DNA of 64,000 bases, taken from assembly GCA_913063265.1 (NCBI GenBank), contig CAJXZG010000004.1:1-64000 (forward strand), given 5' to 3'. The translations under genes and the position numbers were made by a program. The notes below the pieces were generated by a model, which was not told the DNA's origin, did not search any database, and saw only the letters and a list, made by a program, of their open reading frames with translations. The DNA comes from an uncultured Prolixibacteraceae bacterium. GTDB taxonomy: Bacteria; Bacteroidota; Bacteroidia; Bacteroidales; Prolixibacteraceae. This document shows positions 46,568 to 57,500 of the stretch, piece by piece; the stretch's first letter is position 1; each line of letters starts with the position of its first letter.

Positions 46568-49447
46568 TTATTCATTTTGAAATGCTTCATACTCTTCAGG
46601 AGTTCCACAAGTGCACATTAAGTTTCTATCTCCCCACGCATTATCAACACGACCAACAGATACCCAGTATTTATTTTCACGAATCCATTCCAGCGGATAA
46701 GCTGCCTTCTCGCGCGTATATTTATGTTCCCAACTATCTGCAACAACTTTTTCAGCTGTATGCGGAGCATTTTTCAAAACATTATCTGTTTTATCAGCCT
46801 CTCCGTTTTCTATTTCCTTAATTTCAGAATAAATAGTATTTAAAGCATCAATAAAACGGTCTATTTCCTGTTTTGATTCACTTTCTGTCGGTTCAATCAT
46901 TAAAGTACCATGAACGGGAAAAGATAAGGTGGGTGCATGAAATCCAAAGTCCATTAATCGTTTTGCAATGTCCTCTTCGGTAACACCAGATGAAGTTTTC
47001 AAATGCCGGCATTCAAGTATTAATTCATGAGCAACTCTTCCGTTTTCACCTTTATACAAAATACCATAGTTTTCTTCCAATGCTTTTGCGATGTAGTTTG
47101 CATTGAGAATAGCAATTTTTGTGGCTTCGGTTAATCCCTTTGCCCCCATCATTTTTATATAGCCATAAGTAATCGGTAATACTGACGCACTTCCCCAGGG
47201 AGCCGCAGAAACAGCGTTGATCCCAATATGTCCGTTATTCATTATTGAATGAGAGGGAAGAAAATCGATTAAATGTCTTGCAACACAAATCGGGCCCACA
47301 CCCGGGCCGCCTCCCCCGTGAGGAATGGCAAATGTTTTATGCAGATTTAAATGACAAACATCTGCACCAATTTTTCTTGGATTTGTTAATCCAACCTGTG
47401 CATTCATGTTTGCACCATCCATGTAAACCTGTCCGCCATTTTTATGAACAATCTCACACATCTCAATAATGTCCGATTCAAAAACCCCATGTGTTGAAGG
47501 ATAGGTAACCATAAATGAAGAAAGAAAATTTTTATGCAGTTCTGCTTTTTCGCGTAAATCATCCAGACTAATATTCCCATTTTCGTCGCATTTTACAACC
47601 ACAACTTTCATTCCTGCACTAATTGCACTGGCCGGATTAGTTCCATGAGCTGAAGAAGGAATTAAAACAACATTTCTTTTTCCCTCACCTTTGCTTTCCT
47701 GATATTTTCGTATTACCATCAATCCTGCATATTCACCCGCTGCACCAGAATTTGGCATTAAACTAACATCCGCCATTCCAGTTATTTCTGCCAAATCACG
47801 ACGCAGTTCCTCCATCATTTCATGATAACCACGAGCCTGATTTTTTGGAACAAAAGGATGGATGCCATTAAATTCGATCCAACTTAAAGGAAGCATTTCC
47901 GTGGCTGCATTTAGTTTCATAGTGCATGAACCAAGCGATATCATGGAATGAGTCAGGGAAATATCTTTTTGTTCAAGTTTTTTCAGATAACGTACCATTT
48001 CAGTTTCTGAACGATATTTATTAAATACTTCCTGGGTCATAAATTCGGAAGTACGTGCAAAATTTTTGTCAATATCAACATGCTTTGGATACTCATTTAC
48101 AACCGACCATCGTTTATTTGCAGCTTTAGCAAATACCTCAATAATCCATCCCATGTCTTCCCGATTTGTAGTTTCATCAATACTGATACCTACATTCCCA
48201 TTGTCAAAATACCTGAAATTCATTTCCAATTCATGTGATAGCCACTCAATATCCTCGCGCATTACATGTTTTGGCAATTCAAATCTTATTGTATCGAAAT
48301 AATTATCATTCAGTTGTTTATAACCCAGTTTTTCAATTTCAGCAGTAAGGAAAGCAGCTATACTGTGCACTCTTTTTGCGATTAATGAAATACCTTCCGG
48401 TCCGTGATAAACACCAAAAAATCCTGCCATATTAGCCAAAAGCGCCTGGGCTGTACAAATATTAGAAGTCGCTCTTTCTCTTTTGATATGTTGCTCGCGT
48501 GTTTGAAGTGCCATACGAAGTGCACGATTACCATGAATGTCTTTCGTTATCCCGATAATTCGTCCGGGCATCATTCTTTTGTATGCCTCCCGGGCTGCAA
48601 AAAATGCTGCATGAGGCCCGCCATATCCCATTGGAACACCAAAACGTTGACTGCTACCGAATACAATATCAGCATCCCATTCACCAGGAGGTGTTAGTAT
48701 TGCCAATGATAACAAATCCGCAGCAACAGCAACTTTCACATCCTTATCGTGAGCAGTTTTTACCAAATCTGAGTAATCTACAATTTCACCGTCAGCATTA
48801 GGATATTGAACCAATATTCCAAAAACATCCTCAGTAATTTCAAATTTCTCTTTTGGCAGAATCTTTAATTCAATACCCAGTGGTTGCGCCCTAGTAATTA
48901 AAACATCGTGAGTTTGCGGCCACATTTTATCATCAACCAGTACTGTATTCACATTATTTTTTACCATCTGGCGCGATCGCAAATTCATCATCATCACCAT
49001 AGCTTCTCCTGCAGCTGAGGCTTCATCAAGCAATGATGCATTTGCTATTTCCATCCCGCTTAACTCACAAACCATGGTTTGGAAGTTTAATAATGCTTCT
49101 AATCTACCCTGAGAAATCTCTGCCTGATATGGAGTATACGAAGTATACCATGCAGGATTTTCCAGAACATTTCGAAGAATTACTGCCGGCGTTATTGTAT
49201 CATAATAGCCCATTCCGATATAGGTATTAAATACCTTATTCTTTGAAGCCAGATCAAGAATTGCCCTAAAATATTTTCTTTCAGTTAAACCTTCTTTCAT
49301 TTTTAATGGTTCTTTTAACCTGATATTCGAAGGAACCGTTTGTTCGATCAATTCATCCATTGATGAAACTCCAACAAACTCGAGCATTTCTTTAATTTCA
49401 CCGGCTCGAGGACCTAAATGTCGATTAACAAAACTATCGTGATACAT
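46568..49447 (-). CDS. gcvP: Glycine dehydrogenase (decarboxylating), P-protein
   Basis: A 959-residue homodimer-type P-protein of the glycine cleavage system, decarboxylating glycine with PLP. The ATG at 49447 starts with YHDSFVNRHLGPRAGEI, which matches the family, and a longer TTG start would add 11 residues. The N-terminal and C-terminal halves are the fused P1/P2-like lobes; the PLP Lys is in HLNLHKTFAIPHGGGGPGVG (near residue 710). GcvT and GcvH are not within the window. Followed by ispE at 8 bases. Confidence 0.96.
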   Translation of the reverse strand: MYHDSFVNRHLGPRAGEIKEMLEFVGVSSMDELIEQTVPSNIRLKEPLKMKEGLTERKYFRAILDLASKNKVFNTYIGMGYYDTITPAVILRNVLENPAWYTSYTPYQAEISQGRLEALLNFQTMVCELSGMEIANASLLDEASAAGEAMVMMMNLRSRQMVKNNVNTVLVDDKMWPQTHDVLITRAQPLGIELKILPKEKFEITEDVFGILVQYPNADGEIVDYSDLVKTAHDKDVKVAVAADLLSLAILTPPGEWDADIVFGSSQRFGVPMGYGGPHAAFFAAREAYKRMMPGRIIGITKDIHGNRALRMALQTREQHIKRERATSNICTAQALLANMAGFFGVYHGPEGISLIAKRVHSIAAFLTAEIEKLGYKQLNDNYFDTIRFELPKHVMREDIEWLSHELEMNFRYFDNGNVGISIDETTNREDMGWIIEVFAKAANKRWSVVNEYPKHVDIDKNFARTSEFMTQEVFNKYRSETEMVRYLKKLEQKDISLTHSMISLGSCTMKLNAATEMLPLSWIEFNGIHPFVPKNQARGYHEMMEELRRDLAEITGMADVSLMPNSGAAGEYAGLMVIRKYQESKGEGKRNVVLIPSSAHGTNPASAISAGMKVVVVKCDENGNISLDDLREKAELHKNFLSSFMVTYPSTHGVFESDIIEMCEIVHKNGGQVYMDGANMNAQVGLTNPRKIGADVCHLNLHKTFAIPHGGGGPGVGPICVARHLIDFLPSHSIMNNGHIGINAVSAAPWGSASVLPITYGYIKMMGAKGLTEATKIAILNANYIAKALEENYGILYKGENGRVAHELILECRHLKTSSGVTEEDIAKRLMDFGFHAPTLSFPVHGTLMIEPTESESKQEIDRFIDALNTIYSEIKEIENGEADKTDNVLKNAPHTAEKVVADSWEHKYTREKAAYPLEWIRENKYWVSVGRVDNAWGDRNLMCTCGTPEEYEAFQNE

Positions 49448-49549
49448 ACCTATATATTTTGTTTTTAGAATTTTTTGCAATGATAGAAAACCTTGCGGTT
49501 TGAAAAAATGATTTTACACAACACTTTCAACTAAAAATCGGAACTTTCT

Positions 49550-50188
49550 CTATGTTAAAAAGGGATTGTTTTCTTTTTCGAAACCTAATTTGGTTTCAGG
49601 TCCGTGACCACAATAAACAAGGGTTTCGTCAGGCAAAGCAAACAATTTGTTTTTGATGTTCGAAATTAAGGTTTCGTAATGCCCACCCGGCAAATCGGTC
49701 CGACCTATACTACCATAAAAAAGCACATCTCCCGCAATCAAAACTTTTTCTTCCTCATTGAAAAAAACAACATGGCCGGGTGCATGACCCGGAACATGGA
49801 TATTTTTCAATTTTGTATTTCCAAACTCTATAAATTCATTTTCAATTAAATATGAATCGATGGGATTTACAGGATTCATTTTGAAACCAAACATTTCACC
49901 CTGACTAACCGCTTTTTCAACCCAAAAAGCATCCTCCCTGTGTGCTAAAAACGGTATATCAAATTCATTTCTTACAAATTCAACTCCCATAATATGGTCG
50001 AAATGACAATGTGTATTTGTAATTTTTACCGGTTTAAGATTATTATTCTTTATATAATCCCGTACTTCCTGATGTTCTTCTTCGTAATAAAATCCCGGAT
50101 CGATAAATATACAATCTCCGGTTTCATCAGATACAATAAAACTGTTTTCTCCCAATGGATTTACCACAAATTTTTCAATCTTTATCAT
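49550..50188 (-). CDS. MBL-fold metallo-hydrolase (glyoxalase II-like)
   Basis: A 212-residue hydrolase with the metallo-beta-lactamase fold: zinc ligands in NTHCHFDHIMG, HAPGHVVFF and the bridging Asp in AGDVLF, with the last His in CGHGPET. This is the short bacterial glyoxalase II-like form, often of unproven substrate. The gap to pcm is three bases, so they are cotranscribed. Confidence 0.92.
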   Translation of the reverse strand: MIKIEKFVVNPLGENSFIVSDETGDCIFIDPGFYYEEEHQEVRDYIKNNNLKPVKITNTHCHFDHIMGVEFVRNEFDIPFLAHREDAFWVEKAVSQGEMFGFKMNPVNPIDSYLIENEFIEFGNTKLKNIHVPGHAPGHVVFFNEEEKVLIAGDVLFYGSIGRTDLPGGHYETLISNIKNKLFALPDETLVYCGHGPETKLGFEKENNPFLT

Positions 50189-50191
50189 AAA

Positions 50192-50845
50192 TCAGAAATT
50201 TACTGTTCCTTTTAATAGTGGAACAAACACATAGTCGCCATGTTTTTCAATTTTGTACTCATTTTCAGTTACACGAATAACAACAGTCATTTCCTGCCTA
50301 TGTTCGCTTCCAACAGGAATCACCATTCTACCGTTTATTGCCAGTTGAAATTTCAGATCTTCCGGAACACATGGTGCACCGGCAGTAACAATAATTTTAT
50401 CGAAAGGAGCAAAATTTGGTAATCCTTTGTATCCATCTCCAAAAAAACATGCAGGATTATAACCTATTTCAGGTAAAAATTTATGTACCTTGTTATACAA
50501 CTCTTTTTGCCTTTCTATGGTAAAAACCCTTGCCCCCATTTCAAGTAATACGGCTGCCTGATAACCTGAACCGGTTCCAACTTCAAGGACTTTTTCTCCT
50601 TTCTCAATCTCTAAAAGTTGTGTCTGCATTCCAACCGTAAAAGGTTGCGAAATGGTTTGTCCTGCTCCAATCGGAAAAGCCTGATCTTTATAAGCAAATT
50701 GTAAAAAAGTACTTTCCATAAAAAGATGTCGGGGAACCTTTCCGATAGCATCAAGCACTTTTTCATTCCTGATGCCTTTGATTTTCAAGCCATCAATTAA
50801 TCGTTTTCTTAATCCTTTATGACGTGGAGATTCGTTTATTTCCAT
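50192..50845 (-). CDS. pcm: Protein-L-isoaspartate O-methyltransferase
   Basis: A 217-residue S-adenosylmethionine enzyme that repairs isoaspartyl residues. Motifs: GAGQTISQPFTVGMQTQLL, EVGTGSGYQAAVLLEMG (SAM loop) and KIIVTAGAP. The ATG at 50845 is preferred over the GTG at 50863. The end RPLLKG-like motif (VPLLKGTVNF) is family-typical. Confidence 0.94.
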   Translation of the reverse strand: MEINESPRHKGLRKRLIDGLKIKGIRNEKVLDAIGKVPRHLFMESTFLQFAYKDQAFPIGAGQTISQPFTVGMQTQLLEIEKGEKVLEVGTGSGYQAAVLLEMGARVFTIERQKELYNKVHKFLPEIGYNPACFFGDGYKGLPNFAPFDKIIVTAGAPCVPEDLKFQLAINGRMVIPVGSEHRQEMTVVIRVTENEYKIEKHGDYVFVPLLKGTVNF

Positions 50846-50969
50846 TTTGAAAAAATAATGCACAAAATTAAGCTAAAAAACAATTTTAAAACTTAAAAAT
50901 CATATCAATATTAACAATAAACGTTAATAAATAATACTTCGATTAACTTATTCGGATAGTCCTGATTTT

Positions 50970-50977
50970 TATATTTG
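50970..50977 (+). promoter_or_regulatory. -7 promoter box of the oxidoreductase-like gene
   Basis: TATATTTG matches TANNTTTG, about 25 bases before the ATG at 51002. Confidence 0.4.
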
Positions 50978-51001
50978 TGAAAACACCTTAAAAAGCGTAT
51001 T

Positions 51002-51868
51002 ATGCTAAACGTTGGATTAATTGGAAATACAGAGATTCTGGAACCTTTTGTTAAACGTCTGAAAGAAAACAAAAATGTTAATATTATAGGCAAAGCTTCT
51101 ATTGGTTCAAGTGCTCATTTGGACAGTTTTCATTTTACAATTCCCGAATTCAACAGAATTGAATTAATTGAAAGAGCTGATGTCCTGATTATTGACAATT
51201 CTTCGTTAATGCCGTTTAAAGTTTTAAGTGATATCGTAAAAAAATCAAAACATGCATTTACAGCTGGATATTTAGATCTTACAATTGATGAATGCACTCA
51301 AATTGTAAAATTGGCAAATGAATCAGGTTCTATCATACAGGTAAGTAATCCATACTTTTTTACTCCTCAAATTCAATGGTTGAATAACAATATTTCCTCA
51401 CCTGTATTTTTAGATATATTAGATTTTACAAAAACAAAGGACAAAGACAATCTGCTGTATCATGTTGTTTTATCTCTGCTTGAAATAACAGGTATAAGTC
51501 CCAAAAAAGTTGGTACTGTAACATTTAATGCAGATCAAAATCATTCTGAATTCACAAATGTAAGGCTTGAATTTGGCGATGCATCTGTCGTGAATATCAG
51601 TTTTGGTATGCTTGAAACTTTACAGGAGTTTAAAATGAGAGTATTTTCCAGAGACAATTTTTTGAGTTTTAATTTTACCAGAAATACATTTATTTGCAAT
51701 AATAAACCCATTGATCTGACTGATTATAAAAATGTTAATGAATTCGAATATTTTATCGACACCATTAACGGGAAAGTCAAAAAAACCAGCTGTCTCGAAG
51801 ATTATTTGATCGCTTTACACCTGGTACAAAAAATCAATAAAAAAATTACTCAGTTTTTTGCCCATTAA
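51002..51868 (+). CDS. Gfo/Idh/MocA-like oxidoreductase-related protein
   Basis: A 288-residue cytoplasmic protein with a Rossmann-type start (LNVGLIGNTEILEPFVKRL) and a following alpha/beta domain resembling Gfo/Idh/MocA dehydrogenases: ADVLIIDNSS, HAFTAGYLDLTIDECTQIVKLA. The usual EKP motif at the NAD site is missing, which makes catalytic activity doubtful. It precedes the polysaccharide-initiating glycosyltransferase by 100 bases and is on the same strand, so a role in sugar-nucleotide handling or surface polysaccharide assembly is plausible. Confidence 0.65.
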   Translation: MLNVGLIGNTEILEPFVKRLKENKNVNIIGKASIGSSAHLDSFHFTIPEFNRIELIERADVLIIDNSSLMPFKVLSDIVKKSKHAFTAGYLDLTIDECTQIVKLANESGSIIQVSNPYFFTPQIQWLNNNISSPVFLDILDFTKTKDKDNLLYHVVLSLLEITGISPKKVGTVTFNADQNHSEFTNVRLEFGDASVVNISFGMLETLQEFKMRVFSRDNFLSFNFTRNTFICNNKPIDLTDYKNVNEFEYFIDTINGKVKKTSCLEDYLIALHLVQKINKKITQFFAH

Positions 51869-51883
51869 ATCTCCATAAAAATT

Positions 51884-51891
51884 TACTTTTG
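51884..51891 (+). promoter_or_regulatory. -7 promoter box of the sugar transferase gene
   Basis: TACTTTTG, about 78 bases before the ATG, with a TTTG 23 bases upstream. The long leader is unusual. Confidence 0.4.
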
Positions 51892-51968
51892 CCGCAATAA
51901 TTTTAAATGAAATGCGTTCAATGTAAGCGACTGTATTTTTACATTGAACTTAACTTTACTATGACAGA

Positions 51969-53384
51969 ATGAACAGAACCTGGCAAGTTGCGAAATATTT
52001 ATTTTTCGACGTATTAGCTGCTGCAATAAGCTGGGTAATTTTCTTCGTTTACAGGAAGGCCATAATTGAGCCCCAGCGTTTTGGTATAGATATACCAATC
52101 GAATTTAATAATCGGTTTTTTTTAGGATTGATTTTTATTCCTGTGTTCTGGATTACCATTTACTATATTACAGGGTTTTATAAAAATATTTACCGAAGGT
52201 CGAGATTAATTGAATTGGGACAAACGTTTACTACCTCACTTGCCGGTGTAATTGTAATATTCTTTACTTTGATTCTTGATGATTTTATACAGTCTTACAA
52301 GAATTATTATCAGCTGTTTTTTACGCTGTTTTTGCTACATTTTTTCTTTACCTATGTTTTCAGGTTAATTATAACAACTCAAACGATTCATCGGATTCAT
52401 CAGCGTAAAATCGGATTTAATACGCTGATCATTGGGAGTAATGAAAAAGCGCTAAACATGTTTAACGACATGAACAGCCAGAAATATCCGGCAGGAAATA
52501 AATTTGTTGGTTTTGTCGGCCTGGAAAACAATAACGACGCCTTGTTATGTAACTATATTCCTAAGCTTGGAAAGTTTAACGAAATAATCGACATACTTGA
52601 AAAGCATAAAATTGAAGAGGTAATCATTGCAATTGAAACTGTAGAGCATAAACGTTTAAGTGAAATTCTAACTATAATTGAAAACCGGCAGGTAACGATT
52701 TGGGGAATTCCTGATCTTTACGACTTCCTTTCCGGAATGGTTAAAACAAACACCATATACGGCAGTCCGTTAATTAAGATTTCAAATGGCCTGATGCCCG
52801 GCTGGCAGGAAAATACAAAACGATTATTGGATGTTGCATTCTCATTAATAGCATCTGTAATTTTAATGCCTGTATTTATCGCTCTGGCAGTTACAATTAA
52901 ATTAACATCGAAAGGACCAATTTTTTACAGGCAGGAGCGGATTGGAAGATTTGGCAAACCTTTTAAAATTTTTAAGTTGAGAAGTATGGTTGCCGATGCG
53001 GAAAACGGAACCCCGGCTTTATCATCAGAAAACGACAACCGTATTACAAAGGTTGGAAGATTTATGCGTAAAACTCACCTTGACGAAATCCCGCAATTCT
53101 ATAACGTTATTAAAGGCGATATGTCCCTGGTTGGTCCACGCCCCGAAAGACAATTTTATATAGACCAGATTATACAAAAGGCTCCCCACTATACTCACTT
53201 ACACAAATTACGTCCCGGAATTACATCGTGGGGGCAGGTGCGTTATGGATATGCTTCTGATGTGGATGAAATGCTGGAAAGATTGCCATATGATATGATG
53301 TATCTGAAAAATATTTCTTTATACATCGATTTCAAAATCATGATTTATACTATTATGGTAAGTCTGAAAGCCCGTGGAAAATAA
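51969..53384 (+). CDS. Undecaprenyl-phosphate glycosylphosphotransferase (WbaP/WcaJ-like)
   Basis: A 471-residue polyisoprenyl-phosphate hexose-1-phosphate transferase of the inner membrane that starts a surface polysaccharide. Four N-terminal membrane helices (about residues 10-130), a CoA-binding-like middle domain (about 140-265) and the catalytic domain (from KRLLDVAFSLIASVILMP near residue 280), with GPIFYRQERIG, FKIFKLRSM, KTHLDEIPQFYNVIKGDMSLVGPRPE and LRPGITSWGQV. All catalytic motifs are present. No further glycosyltransferases follow here. Confidence 0.93.
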   Translation: MNRTWQVAKYLFFDVLAAAISWVIFFVYRKAIIEPQRFGIDIPIEFNNRFFLGLIFIPVFWITIYYITGFYKNIYRRSRLIELGQTFTTSLAGVIVIFFTLILDDFIQSYKNYYQLFFTLFLLHFFFTYVFRLIITTQTIHRIHQRKIGFNTLIIGSNEKALNMFNDMNSQKYPAGNKFVGFVGLENNNDALLCNYIPKLGKFNEIIDILEKHKIEEVIIAIETVEHKRLSEILTIIENRQVTIWGIPDLYDFLSGMVKTNTIYGSPLIKISNGLMPGWQENTKRLLDVAFSLIASVILMPVFIALAVTIKLTSKGPIFYRQERIGRFGKPFKIFKLRSMVADAENGTPALSSENDNRITKVGRFMRKTHLDEIPQFYNVIKGDMSLVGPRPERQFYIDQIIQKAPHYTHLHKLRPGITSWGQVRYGYASDVDEMLERLPYDMMYLKNISLYIDFKIMIYTIMVSLKARGK

Positions 53385-53414
53385 ATTCTTAAGGATTCTG
53401 CGTAAATTTAAAAT

Positions 53415-53738
53415 TCATTCATCATTTTCAAAACCATAATCACGCTCAACTTTTGCTATTCTCACTTTAAAAGATTTATACCAAATATTTCGCCCTTTTT
53501 CTCTTGCTTCTGTATGTTCAGCATTTTCTTTCCATTGGCGAATTGATTCCAGATTCTCCCAGTACGATACCGTTATTCCTAAAGATTCACGGGCAGACTC
53601 AAATCCTAAAAATCCTTGTTGACGGCTCACCAGTTTTTCCATTTCTTCTGCCATTTCTAAATAACCATTATCTCCATCTGTTCTTTCAGAAGTAAAAATC
53701 ACTGCATAATATGGTGGTTTTGGTGTTTGTGCAATCAT
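53415..53738 (-). CDS. ABM-domain (antibiotic biosynthesis monooxygenase-like) protein
   Basis: A 107-residue small dimeric alpha+beta barrel protein: PPYYAVIFTSERTDGDNGY, a middle ESARESLGITVSYWENLESIRQW and RNIWYKSFKVRIAKVERDYGF. I start at the ATG at 53738 (MIAQTPKPPYYAV), the usual family start. An upstream ATG at 53774 and a TTG at 53777 are possible. The function is unclear; family members include heme-degrading and quinone monooxygenases. Confidence 0.82.
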   Translation of the reverse strand: MIAQTPKPPYYAVIFTSERTDGDNGYLEMAEEMEKLVSRQQGFLGFESARESLGITVSYWENLESIRQWKENAEHTEAREKGRNIWYKSFKVRIAKVERDYGFENDE

Positions 53739-53803
53739 CGCAATACTAGTTAACGTGAATTCGGGATAAGCCATCAATCACAGAAAGTCATAAGTGCTTC
53801 AGA

Positions 53804-53860
53804 TTTGAGTTATAAAATATGCAGGAATAACGGGTTATTTTTAAGATTTTATAGCTCAAA
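53804..53860. repeat. Hairpin-forming inverted repeat
   Basis: TTTGAGTTATAAAAT (53804-53818) faces ATTTTATAGCTCAAA (53846-53860) with one mismatch in 15. No ORF. Confidence 0.6.
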
Positions 53861-53890
53861 GATGATGTGCTTTGGACTTTCCTTTACAAG

Positions 53891-53988
53891 GCTCTGAAAA
53901 TTTTCACATATACTGCTCCAAATTTAATTAAATTATCCCGATAGTCCTTCTTAAATTTGGTTTGTCTCTGTAAAAATTTTCTAAAGCT
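53891..53988. repeat. Imperfect palindrome of about 98 bases, MITE-like
   Basis: The left arm at 53891-53927 and the reverse complement of 53951-53988 align over about 37 bases, with the inner ten (CCAAATTTAA/TTAAATTTGG) perfect. A short 23-base loop lies between. It follows the repeat at 53804-53860, so two structured repeats fill the space between ABM and ThpR genes. Confidence 0.6.
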
Positions 53989-54015
53989 GTGACGATGTCT
54001 TATCCAGAACTCACG

Positions 54016-54582
54016 TTAGTTAAGTTTTACAATTTTTATTGGTTTATAAGTAGGTCCGACTGAACTTAAAATACTTTGATAAAAAATAATCTCTGAAACA
54101 TTAACTTGCTGAATTTCCTTGCCTGAATATTTCTCAGTCAGAAAATTAAATTTTTCAATATCAACTACATATTTAAATCTGGCAATTGTAAGATGCGGCG
54201 TAAAATCATGCTCATTTTTTTTGAATCCCAGAGAAACCATTTTTGCCTCAATTTCTTTCGCAAATTGTTTAAGAGGATCATCATTTTCAGTTTTTGCAAA
54301 TAATACTTTGGGTTGTTTCTTTCTTTTAAAATAACCAATCCCTTTTAAATTGAATTGAAAAGTTGAAAATGAATTTGACAAAGATTCCAGAAAATCAATT
54401 ATATCAACCACCTGCTCTTTGTTTGTTTCTACCAGAAAACGCAGCGTAATATGCAAATTACCGGAGTCCACCCATCTTATTTTTCCTTCCGCCAGAGATT
54501 TTCTAAATCTATTTATAATCTCTAAAAGTGTTTTTTCAGGTTTGACTTTTATGGCAATAAATGTTCGAATAGTTTGTTTCAT
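54016..54582 (-). CDS. thpR: RNA 2',3'-cyclic phosphodiesterase ThpR
   Basis: A 188-residue 2H phosphoesterase that opens 2',3'-cyclic phosphates in RNA. Its two H-x-T-x motifs are HITLRFL (near residue 45) and HLTIARFK (near 130); start RTFIAIKVKPE is typical. Length and spacing match. Seventeen bases downstream of the long T9SS cargo gene. Confidence 0.92.
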   Translation of the reverse strand: MKQTIRTFIAIKVKPEKTLLEIINRFRKSLAEGKIRWVDSGNLHITLRFLVETNKEQVVDIIDFLESLSNSFSTFQFNLKGIGYFKRKKQPKVLFAKTENDDPLKQFAKEIEAKMVSLGFKKNEHDFTPHLTIARFKYVVDIEKFNFLTEKYSGKEIQQVNVSEIIFYQSILSSVGPTYKPIKIVKLN

Positions 54583-54598
54583 TATTCACAATATTTTT

Positions 54599-57500
54599 CT
54601 ACCTGATCAAAAGCACCTGCCCCTTTTCATTATGTTCAAAACCCTGAACATCAAAATAATTTGCTATCCAGACATAGTTTCCAATTGGTGCCTCTCCTCC
54701 GTTTTTATGGGTTCCATCCCAGGGATCATAAATCGAATTACTTTCAAAAACCAAATCTCCCCAGCGATTAAATATTTTAAGTGAGAATTTAGTCTCATCA
54801 ACTCCCATATTTACCGGCATAAATGTTCTGTTTTCCTGAATATCACTGTTTGGTCTGAATGCATTTGGTGCGTAAATTTCAGAAGGAAGAATCTCCAGAA
54901 ACAATCCAAAAGTATCTCTGCAACCTGATTCTGCTTCTACAAACAACATTGGATTAAAAGTTCCCAATTCCGTGTAGGTATGTACCGGTTCAAACTCGTT
55001 GGATGTAATACTATCTCCAAAATCCCAAAAATAATCGATTGCCCTTTCGGAATAGTTTATAAAACCGATTGTAGAATTATTAATCAAAGCAACCTGATAA
55101 TCCACTTCAAATTTCGCCCATGGATTCCTGTGAACTTTAATCCAGTCCTGTTTTAAAAGTGTATCTGCACAACCGGTTTGATTTGAATATGCCATAAGCG
55201 TAATGTCAAACCTTCCCGTATCGGGCAAGTAGTACAAAGCAGATTCGCCCGTCGGATAAGGCAAACTATCCGTAATCCATGTAAAATCAATGTTTTTGTC
55301 GTTGGTAATAGCTTTTACTTCAAATGCATAAGGCTGACAACCTTCAACATCTCCGGTATCAAAATCAAATAAGGGTTTTCTTCTAATTTCTTTTTTTATT
55401 GGTTTACTTATACAACCATACTCATCCACTGTAAGCGCTACATTGCCTGTAGGTTGCTCAATCACAACATTAATCGAATCATTACCGTCTCCCCATTGTT
55501 TTATTCCTTCCAGAACCCATTTACAAATTGAGGAATCGATGCTGTTTGTGTAAAATATCAGGATTGAATCAGGATAACAAATATTTGGATCAACTGAGAT
55601 TTCGGCTACCGGTGTTGGAAAAACCTTGATCATACTATCGATGGTAAAACTGTTTTTACATTGTGTTTCCGGATTAGTTATGATAAGATTAACTTTATAA
55701 AAACCTGTATCACTGTAAGTTTTTGAAAAATATTGTTCATTGACAATTTCTGTATCATCAAATGTCCAGGTATATTCAACTTCATCAGTGGTCAACATTT
55801 TAGCTGAGAAGTTTACTGTTAAAGAATCGCAACCTCGTATATTGTCTGCATTCATTTCAAAATTTGAATTTGCTTCTAATGTTTTTTCAAATTCGTTACT
55901 CAGGCAACCATTATCATCAATCCTAAGCGAAATCACCGGAAATTTTTCCCGACTTGCTCCCACTGAAACATTATAAATTCTGTTTAGTACATCCAGCGTA
56001 TCTAAAAAACTTAAACCATCTAAATCCCATTCAAAAAAAGCACTATCGGTAGCCATCCCCGTAAAAATTAACTTTTTGTTGTAATCATTACATAATTCGT
56101 TATCTCCGAAAATAAAATCCGCTTGAGGTTGAGGATGAAATCTTATTTTAAAAGTATCAATGGTTTCACAGTTATCAATAGTTTTCATGTTGAAATAGAC
56201 TTCATAGTCACCATATTCTAATGTTCTAATTTTGACCTGTTTTTGTGAGATTTCGTTTACAAGTATGGCTTCACTACTAGAACTCCAGGAAGTACTTCCG
56301 GGAAAATTCCAAATACTATCCGCAGTTCCTTCGATTGTTACTGAAATTGTTGAAGTATCAATTCCACATAAAAAATTTTCGCCTGTTATTTTTACTTCAG
56401 GAACCGGATGAATAATCAGGCTTAATGTATCTCTTGTTTCACATCTAAAACTATCGATTACTGTAATTCTATACTCCCCTGTACTTTCCGGAACGATAAC
56501 CGGAGAAGTAGAAAGGGTATCATCAATTTCATTTTGCCAGATATACTTTTCATATCCGTAATTAGCTTCAAGCGGAACAATTTCCGATTGACACAGCGTT
56601 TCCAGTCCCGAATCGATACCCGTTTCAGGCGAACTTTTATAAATATATACAGAGTCAATATAGTCGCAACCTGAGGCAGTAGTAGCTTTGACCCAAATCG
56701 GACCTCTGCTTGTCACATTTATCGACGGAGTTGTTTCTCCTGTATTCCATTGATACGAGTTGAATTGTGGACCAGCTTCAAGTGTTAAAGTATCACCATG
56801 GCATAAAAGCAATGTATCCTTCTCAAAAAATTCAATATTTTCTCCCAGATCGAGAATATAATTCATATTAAAACCTGCACTGTATCCATAAGATTCCCAT
56901 TTCCCAAATCCATATGCATAAGCTAAAAAACCATTCTCTCCAAAAACATTATTAACCTGGTGATTTCCTGGTGTAGTTTCTATTCTGGCAAAAGAATATT
57001 CAAATCCGGGAAAGGGCTGAAACTCATTCTGAACAGACCTGCCATCAAGATAAATTCCCGCTACATTTTCTCTTTTAGTGATAATATTTACAAAATGTTT
57101 TTTTATCCCTGCATAAGTTGTATCAATTTCATTTACCGGAGGTGCAAAACTCTCAAATGCAACTTCATTTGTCCATTGTTCTGTTGAATTTAAAACAAGC
57201 ATAAATGGATCACCATTTCCTTCTGTGAACGTGCTATCTGTATCGTGCGACATACTAAATTGTGCTGCAAGGATTCTTTTATCAGCAAATATTTGTTTTG
57301 CACTATTTCCAGGTAAGCTGAATTCATAATATTCCCCTCTATTTAATCTGACTTCTGTGAGTCCCGAAATCCGTACGGTGGTATTGTCTTTTGATGCCAG
57401 TATTCTGTAAATATCTTTTTCTCTCGATTTCAATGAAACGGCATAGTATTCCCTTCCCCATGCATGAACAGGAGGTATTTGCTCAAATAAATGATCCCAG

